Assembly (NCBI GenBank): GCA_019104865.1
Contig: JAHRWZ010000037.1
Span: 31,007 to 95,006 of the forward strand
DNA from: Castellaniella sp.
Lineage (GTDB): Bacteria > Pseudomonadota > Gammaproteobacteria > Burkholderiales > Burkholderiaceae_B
DNA length: 64,000 nt
Reading direction: 5' to 3'
Positions 58,996-64,000 of this stretch are shown piece by piece (positions within the stretch are counted from its first letter, which is position 1; the number at the start of each line of letters is the position of its first letter). Below the pieces are notes generated by a model. The model had not been told where the DNA came from. It did no database searches and saw only the letters and a list, made by a program, of their open reading frames with translations. Both the position numbers and the translations under genes were made by a program.

Positions 58996-60099
58996 ATGAC
59001 GACTACTGCCGAAGCTTCATCCAATTTGATCCCCGTGACTTTGCTGACGGGCTTCCTGGGTAGCGGCAAGACCACCGTACTCAACCATCTAGTAAGCCAG
59101 CCCGAACTGGCCGACGCGTTGGTCATCATCAATGAGTTCGGTGAAATGGCGCTGGACCATCTGCTCGTCGCCCACAGTACCGAAAACCAGGTCCTGGAGA
59201 TGAGTAGCGGCTGCCTGTGCTGCACGACTCGTAGCGACCTGGTCAAAACCTTGCGTGACATCACGTGGCGCTTTTCGCGCAATGGCCAGCGACAGTTCCG
59301 GCGCGTGCTGATCGAGACCACGGGCCTGGCCGATCCGGCTCCGATCATCCACACGTTGATGAACCATCCGTGGATCGCACCCAAGTACCGGCTCGACGGT
59401 ATCGTGGCGACCGTGGACATGGCCACGGGAATGCACACCCTCGACCAGCACCCAGAGGCAGTCAAACAGGCGGCCGTGGCTGACGTACTGTTGCTGACCA
59501 AGGCCGATCTGGTCACTGATGGCCAATGCAATGCGCTGATGCGCCGGCTGGATGGCATCAACCCGGCTGCCCCACGCTGGGATGTGTGCAACGGCGAGAT
59601 CGCCCCGCGGAAAGTACTGCATCTTGGACTTTTTTCCACGGATGGTAAAAGCCCCAACGTCGCACGCTGGCTGCGAGAAGAAGCCTATACGTCGTCGCAT
59701 GATCACGATCACGAAGTCCATGAGCACAGTCACGGCCACGCGCACGATCGCCATGACGTGAATCGCCACGATGACCATATCCGTGCGTTCTGCTACCGCA
59801 TCGATGATCCGATACCCAAGGACGTGCTGGCCACTTGGCTCGAACTGCTGACGAGCTCCCTGGGCAACGACATCCTTCGCGTTAAGGGCATCCTCAACGT
59901 GGAGGGCAACGAGCAGCCGATCGTCGTGCATGGCGTGCAGCACGTCTTCCATCCGCCCGCGCTACTGCCTGCCTGGCCGAGCGAAAACCACCGTTCGCGC
60001 GTGGTCTTTATCACCCGGAACGTTGACCGGGAGAGGGTCGAGCGCACGTTTCAGTCGCTCCAGCAGACGCTGCCGCAAGCCGGGGAATCCGCCACATGA
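58996..60099 (+). CDS. COG0523 (CobW/ZNG1-like) zinc metallochaperone GTPase
   Basis: A 367-residue GTPase. Walker A is GFLGSGKTT at residues about 17-25, the conserved metal-binding motif is CLCC (SSGCLCCTTRSDL), and TKAD serves as the guanine motif. A His-rich loop (HDHDHEVHEHSHGHAHDRH) before the C-terminal CobW_C domain indicates zinc binding. Such proteins deliver zinc to client enzymes when zinc is scarce. The start at 58996 has AAGGAG upstream; the longer frame upstream is not needed. Confidence 0.92.
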   Translation: MTTTAEASSNLIPVTLLTGFLGSGKTTVLNHLVSQPELADALVIINEFGEMALDHLLVAHSTENQVLEMSSGCLCCTTRSDLVKTLRDITWRFSRNGQRQFRRVLIETTGLADPAPIIHTLMNHPWIAPKYRLDGIVATVDMATGMHTLDQHPEAVKQAAVADVLLLTKADLVTDGQCNALMRRLDGINPAAPRWDVCNGEIAPRKVLHLGLFSTDGKSPNVARWLREEAYTSSHDHDHEVHEHSHGHAHDRHDVNRHDDHIRAFCYRIDDPIPKDVLATWLELLTSSLGNDILRVKGILNVEGNEQPIVVHGVQHVFHPPALLPAWPSENHRSRVVFITRNVDRERVERTFQSLQQTLPQAGESAT

Positions 60100-60169
60100 C
60101 ACCGTTCATTCATCTCTACAACACACTCGTGCGCAAGAGCCTTGAGGAGCGCCCCGGACTGTAGGCTTT

Positions 60170-60197
60170 TGGTCCGCCCTACTGGATTCGAACCCTT
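60170..60197 (-). other. tRNA-3'-end-like fragment (possible att scar)
   Basis: On the minus strand the bases read a T-loop (GGGTTCGAATCC), seven acceptor bases, A and CCA in the exact spacing of a tRNA 3' end. The T-stem does not pair well and no 5' half is present. It marks the beginning of the low-GC accessory zone, where an element could once have integrated into a tRNA. Weak evidence. Confidence 0.3.
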
Positions 60198-60364
60198 ATA
60201 TTAGATGCACACGCTGATTGTCAGTCAAAAATTGAGCATTTTGTCGAAAAAATTTATAAATATCATGAAGTTATAAATTCAGTCTAAGTTCATCAATGTA
60301 TGCAACCAGATGCATACATGATATGACGAAGGGCTACTCAGCGGAAACGGCGTATCCACGAGTT

Positions 60365-60622
60365 CTACTGTGCACTGATAAATGCACAAGCTGCTGTGAA
60401 ACGTTGTATAAAACACGTTAAATCTACGCCCAATGCATCACACCATGCTCGAAGTTCCACGAGATCTAGACGCCGCTCACCGCGTTCACATTTGCTGATA
60501 AAAGTCTGTGTTGCGCCCAACTGAGCAGCAACATTCTCTTGAGTCAACCCTGCCTCCTCCCGTACGAGCCTGAGCGTTCTGCAAAATATTGAATATTCCT
60601 GCGTATAGATAGATTTATCCAT
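60365..60622 (-). CDS. XRE-family transcriptional regulator
   Basis: An 85-residue protein with a Cro/C1-type HTH (LVREEAGLTQENVAAQLGAT, QTFISKCERGERRLDLVEL). The start at 60622 (MDKSIYTQEYSIFCR) follows AAGGGACGCC at reasonable distance; a longer frame upstream is less likely. Divergent from the next gene across about 110 bases, so it may regulate that gene. Confidence 0.85.
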   Translation of the reverse strand: MDKSIYTQEYSIFCRTLRLVREEAGLTQENVAAQLGATQTFISKCERGERRLDLVELRAWCDALGVDLTCFIQRFTAACAFISAQ

Positions 60623-60733
60623 TGGCGTCCCTTGTGATAGACGCTTGGATGTTGAAGTCCATCTTGGAATAGTCCAAAATAGACTTTTGTATAAGTGGCC
60701 CAACCTCTCAATTGAGCGGTCGTATCCAACAGC

Positions 60734-61300
60734 ATGGAAGCCAGAAAACACAAATTTCCCTTTGAGGCCCTAGTTCCTGCGACGCCGCAGCAACGAACTT
60801 TACTCAACCGATACCCGCTCTTCTTTCGCGCTGCTCGGTATCCAGGGACTCATCCCAGCAACCTCGGCTCATGGGGGATCACATGTGGGCCGGGTTGGTA
60901 TCCCCTTGTGGAACAGGCAGCGCGAAGCATTGAAACTGAATTGCGACATTGCCTTTATCAGTTAAAGGCCGTAGACCTGCTTACCTCTGTAGAGCGCAGG
61001 ATGCAAAACATCCCCGCATCCGAGGCGCTCGGAGATCTAGGGTGGGAAATGCATCCCGACGCACTGATTCCATTTTGCGCCGAGATCGGCAACCGAAAGG
61101 ACGAACTGTATATCCATATCACCGCCGGCTACCTAGAAGACTCGGCTGTTTGGAGTCGCATCCGTCTAGCTGCTACCACTGCGCAAAGGTTGGCCAAGTC
61201 AGTCTGCGAACGATGCGGAGCATCTGGTCGAAGCAATTTTTGGAATGAGCACATTTACTGCCCTGGATGCGACCCAGAGAAGGATAAGTTAACTAAATAG
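60734..61300 (+). CDS. Unknown protein with C-terminal zinc ribbon
   Basis: A 188-residue protein. The N-terminal part (PGTHPSNLGSWGITCGPGWY) and the helical central part are unassigned. The C-terminal end carries CERCGASG and CPGCDPEK, a zinc ribbon. G+C is about 50%, below the host average. It is adjacent to the XRE regulator and may be an accessory-island gene. Not recognised. Confidence 0.65.
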   Translation: MEARKHKFPFEALVPATPQQRTLLNRYPLFFRAARYPGTHPSNLGSWGITCGPGWYPLVEQAARSIETELRHCLYQLKAVDLLTSVERRMQNIPASEALGDLGWEMHPDALIPFCAEIGNRKDELYIHITAGYLEDSAVWSRIRLAATTAQRLAKSVCERCGASGRSNFWNEHIYCPGCDPEKDKLTK

Positions 61301-61608
61301 CAGAACACCAACAAGACGGCAACGATCGGCATGGTCAAAGACTCTCCTCACCGCATGATAATTAGGCGCCACAACCAGGCACCGATTGATTTGTTCTCCG
61401 ACACCGCACCACTCTGAATCGAGCGATCTCCGGCCGCATATAAAGGGAGAACGACAACCACCAAGAATTCCTCAGTAGTTGACCGACCCTGCTTCCATCG
61501 CCGCGACTCACCTTCCACACGAAACACCAAATCTGAGGCAAACTACGATAACCGACCCGCAAGGCTTTGCGGACAGCCCCCGCGCCGAATCTTTCCCAAT
61601 CTCCGACC
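61301..61608. other. Intergenic region
   Basis: No gene of convincing length or codon pattern is visible. Base composition is mixed. It separates two plus-strand accessory genes and could hold the promoter of the DUF3883 gene. Confidence 0.4.
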
Positions 61609-62733
61609 ATGCGTCTTAAAAAACTTCAATCACCTATCGCAATCCGAAAGGCCATCGAAGAGTTTGACCGTGTTGGTCGCGTCTACTTTCTCGAGAAATA
61701 CGGCTTCAGCAAGGCCCGCGAATACATGCTTCGAGAGCCTGCTACGGGGAAGCTCTACGACTCAAAGGCCATCGTTGGCGCGGCCTATGGCTATGCCTTC
61801 CCGGAAGAAGGCCCTCTCACATCCGCAGATTTTTCAGGTGGTGAAGCGACCGTTGAGCACCTGCTGACAGAGCTGGACTTTCAAGTCGTACGCATCGGTC
61901 AGGATTGGACCGCAGAAGAGGTCGAGGCAACCGTCAGCGATTATTTTGAAATGCTCCACAAAGAAGCTGCGGGCCTGCCCTACAGCAAGGCGGAGCACAA
62001 CGAGCACCTTCGCGCCAAGCTCATTACGCGGAGCAAAGCATCGATCGAACTGAAGCACCAGAATATCTCGGCCGTGCTGGACCAGTTGGGCCTTCCCTAC
62101 ATCCGAGGCTACAAACCGCGATCCAATCTCCAAGAGCTATTGCGCCAAGTAGTTGTCGCCTACATTGGCCAGCATCAAACTAAGCTGGCCAGCGTCATGG
62201 ACGATCTGGACGCGCACACGTCCGCCGGTGGGCAGAAGTTCCTCGGGGCACTTGTCACGCCTCCCATGGTGAAAGCGCTACCGGTAAGGGGCAAGCGCCA
62301 ACGCCTTGCCCGTAAATTCGATTATGCCCAGAGAGACGAACACAACCGCCGCTTAGGCCACAATGGAGAAGCTTGGACGCTGAGCTTTGAAAGGGAAAGG
62401 CTCATGCAGGCCACAAGGCTTGATCTGGCTGAAAAAATTGACTGGATATCGGATCGATTGGGGGATGGCGCTGGCTACGACATCCTATCATTCGAAGACG
62501 ACGAGCAAGCGCGGTTCATCGAAGTCAAAACCACCAATGGCGGTAGCTTGACTCCATTCGTGGTCACCAGGAATGAACTTGAGTTTTCAGAAGAAACTGA
62601 AGATGCCTTCTGCTTGTACCGACTCTTTGAATTTTCCAGCAAGCCGCAGTTGTTCATCCTCAGGGGCGCTCTCCCGTCGAACCTGGAGTTGGAGGCTTTG
62701 GACTACCGCGCGCGACTGAAAGCTCTCAGTTAA
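61609..62733 (+). CDS. DUF3883 nuclease-like protein with McrA-like N-terminal domain
   Basis: A 374-residue protein. Residues 1-100 (IAIRKAIEEFDRVGRVYFLE, REPATGKLYDSKAIVGAAYG) resemble the N-terminal head domain of ScoMcrA-like modification-dependent nucleases. The C-terminal part from about 250 is DUF3883: GYDILSF then RFIEVKTT, a PD-(D/E)xK arrangement, and PFVVTRNELEFS. Together this suggests a DNA-targeting restriction-like protein, possibly recognising modified DNA. The start at 61609 is preferred over an upstream ATG. Confidence 0.78.
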   Translation: MRLKKLQSPIAIRKAIEEFDRVGRVYFLEKYGFSKAREYMLREPATGKLYDSKAIVGAAYGYAFPEEGPLTSADFSGGEATVEHLLTELDFQVVRIGQDWTAEEVEATVSDYFEMLHKEAAGLPYSKAEHNEHLRAKLITRSKASIELKHQNISAVLDQLGLPYIRGYKPRSNLQELLRQVVVAYIGQHQTKLASVMDDLDAHTSAGGQKFLGALVTPPMVKALPVRGKRQRLARKFDYAQRDEHNRRLGHNGEAWTLSFERERLMQATRLDLAEKIDWISDRLGDGAGYDILSFEDDEQARFIEVKTTNGGSLTPFVVTRNELEFSEETEDAFCLYRLFEFSSKPQLFILRGALPSNLELEALDYRARLKALS

Positions 62734-63134
62734 ACCGAACGACAGTCCGCTCGACTTCGGCGCGTGGAACACATCACCAACGATATTCATTCCTCAGTTC
62801 CTAGGAGGACAAAAGTGTGTCACACGAAAAAGCGAACGCAGTTCGGCAGGTCTACGACCTACACAAGAAACACCCCCTTCAGGACCAAACCCACGATGCA
62901 AACACATCACCCCGTTGCCGCCCGCCTCGCCGCAGGTGAATTTGAAAGGAACCGCCGTGAGCCATCGCCCCACCCCGGTTAGCCCGTGCCAGGCTGATGT
63001 TTCTCAAGACGACCAGGCGGCTGGGCCCAGGACCCTCCCGGAGTTGTTGACCCTTTGGAGAACTGAACCGCCAGTTACGGACGCACCGAGGCCACAATGA
63101 CCTCGTGCGGCAGAGATCAAACAGGGAGGCGATC
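62734..63134. other. Intergenic region with a possible small gene
   Basis: Mostly without a clear gene. A 47-codon GTG frame at 62957-63100 (VSHRPTPVSPCQADVSQDDQ) has AAAGGA six bases upstream and would precede the AbrB-HTH gene, but its codon pattern is not compelling. Confidence 0.35.
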
Positions 63135-63644
63135 ATGGCCGCCATTCCCACTCTGAGTGCACAGGGCCGGATCACGATCCCGAGAGTGATCCGCAAGTTG
63201 ATGGGGCTCAAGCCGGGCGACAAAATTGCATTCGAGCTTTGCCAGGATGGGGCGCTGATTATCCAGCTAAAAAATCGACGCGGCCTTCCGCCCATATCAG
63301 AAGCCTTACACCACCCGAGGTTCCCCATGCACCCACTACTTACAAGCCTGATCGCCATGCGACAAGCTAACCACCTGACTCAGGGCGAACTTGCGAGCCG
63401 CTCTGGGCTGAGTCGAACCGCCATTCAGCAAGCTGAGTCTGGGGAAACAGACCCGCGTTTCTCCACGCTGTCCGAAATGGCCCGCGCTCTTGACATGGAC
63501 ATCATCGCGGTCCCCAGGCCCCTTCGCCAAGAGGTGGAGTGGTTTATCCAATCTGGAGGGAAAATTCTTGGCCACCCACCTGGTATCAGCGCACCTCTTT
63601 CTGCCGTTGACGAACTCCTACGCGAGAACAAACACCAGCGCTGA
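63135..63644 (+). CDS. AbrB/MazE-like and HTH_XRE fusion regulator
   Basis: A 169-residue protein. Residues 1-50 are an AbrB/SpoVT swapped-hairpin domain (LSAQGRITIPRVIRKLMGLK, PGDKIAFEL). Residues about 68-122 are an XRE HTH (LTQGELASRSGLSRTAIQQA). Such proteins are usual in toxin-antitoxin control, where the XRE part resembles HipB. The expected toxin gene downstream is absent; transposase remnants follow instead. Start at 63135 with GGGAGG upstream. Confidence 0.8.
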   Translation: MAAIPTLSAQGRITIPRVIRKLMGLKPGDKIAFELCQDGALIIQLKNRRGLPPISEALHHPRFPMHPLLTSLIAMRQANHLTQGELASRSGLSRTAIQQAESGETDPRFSTLSEMARALDMDIIAVPRPLRQEVEWFIQSGGKILGHPPGISAPLSAVDELLRENKHQR

Positions 63645-63655
63645 CTGAAACGGTG

Positions 63656-63838
63656 TTACGGTCCGACGAACGCACACTGACGACCGCCGCCAGGCGGTCG
63701 CAGTTCTTTCTTAGATGGGCTGCCCCAGCGGTGCGGCAGCAGTTCCGCGTTCCGGCTGGTCGGATGCGTAGGAAGGCGCGTGAGCACATCCCTCAGATAG
63801 GCATATGGATCATGGTCGTTCAGCGTGGCCGATTGTGA
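63656..63838 (-). pseudogene. IS66-type transposase C-terminal fragment
   Basis: On the minus strand, 60 codons read QSATLNDHDPYAYLRDVLTR followed by LPTHPTSRNAELLPHRW, the C-terminal IS66 (TnpC) signature. The frame is open at the 5' side without a start and ends with an unusual tail (GGGRQCAFVGP) at TAA 63656-63658. It is a truncated relic. Confidence 0.88.
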
Positions 63839-63859
63839 CCCTCTCCGGAAAAAGTGGAT

Positions 63860-64000
63860 GGGTGTGTCAGAAATTCCGTGTTTGAGGCGGGTTGAGCATT
63901 ACACGGAACGGCAGCTAAATCGCTCTTCGTAGAGGATGGCGAATTGGTTCATGGCCTGCTTCCAGTCATGGGCGGAACGGCTCCATTTTGCCGTGATATT
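63860..64000 (-). mobile_element. IS256-family element, right end, cut by the window edge
   Basis: The region from about 63860 (GGGTGTGTCAGAAATTCC) to the window end holds the end of an IS256-like element. The terminus is typical of the family's GGG-type inverted repeats; the boundary is approximate. Confidence 0.65.
63899..64000 (-). CDS. IS256-family transposase, C-terminal end (partial)
   Basis: The last 33 residues of the transposase are visible, NITAKWSRSAHDWKQAMNQF followed by AILYEERFSCRSV, matching the conserved C terminus of IS256-type Mutator transposases. The gene continues beyond the right edge. Confidence 0.9.
   Translation of the reverse strand, partial: NITAKWSRSAHDWKQAMNQFAILYEERFSCRSV

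Noticed and set aside
60170..60197. Complete tRNA gene at 60.2 kb
   Set aside because: Only a T-loop and acceptor-like 3' end are present; the T-stem does not pair and the 5' half is missing.

Overview
The window is a GC-rich (about 60-65% by eye) betaproteobacterial chromosome segment, most like Burkholderiales/Alcaligenaceae. The evidence for this is the dapA-bamC pair, a DUF485-ActP acetate-uptake pair, an rrn-like boxA, and the general style of the proteins. I cannot name a genus from the sequence alone.

Layout. Bases 1-5.6 kb are host genes: the 3' end of a uroporphyrinogen-III methyltransferase gene, a soluble chemotaxis receptor, bamC-dapA, an M50 membrane protease, a Sua5/YciO/YrdC-family gene and tRNA-His(GTG). 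From 5,596 to 52,432 lies an apparently complete prophage of about 46.8 kb, bounded by a perfect 50-bp direct repeat of the 3' part of tRNA-His. From 52.5 to 60.1 kb host genes resume: PACE efflux protein, cardiolipin synthase, AhpD-like protein, Cys/Met-metabolism PLP enzyme, ActP/DUF485 and a COG0523 zinc GTPase. From 60.1 kb to the end is a lower-GC accessory zone with an XRE regulator, an unknown zinc-ribbon protein, a DUF3883 nuclease-like protein, an AbrB-HTH fusion and two transposase remnants (IS66 and IS256 types).

The prophage is a mosaic. It has a lambda-type head (Nu1/gpA terminase, gpW, portal, S49 protease, decoration protein, gpE-type capsid), a Mu-type contractile tail (sheath, tube, frameshifted chaperone, tape measure, gpN, gpP, gp45-gp48) and a lambda-type control region. 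All structural and lysis genes are on the minus strand (30.1 down to 5.8 kb). The minus-strand early arm (36.8 down to 31.2 kb) carries cro, a CII-like gene, DUF1367, a Ref nuclease, replication genes O (with internal iterons) and P, a VRR-NUC nuclease and a Q-like gene. The plus strand carries the repressor cI and, directly behind it, a GHKL-ATPase/STAS-like (DUF4325) pair in the position lambda uses for rexAB. From a second operator/promoter region at 39.1 kb (PL) a long plus-strand operon runs to the integrase: RecT/exonuclease, a tandem-repeat beta-helix protein, a cytosine methyltransferase, many small accessory genes, an HNH gene, a DUF4224 gene and int.

The main candidates for new biology are the ATPase/STAS pair inside the immunity region, two small plus-strand genes lying between a CII-type site and cI, a single-HKD phospholipase-D-like protein in the lysis cassette, and a gene built of 14 nearly identical 18-bp repeats. 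Regulatory structure can be read directly: shared operators at PR and PL, a GGGAAAA frameshift site, seven iterons in O, and 13-bp inverted arm sites flanking the att core.
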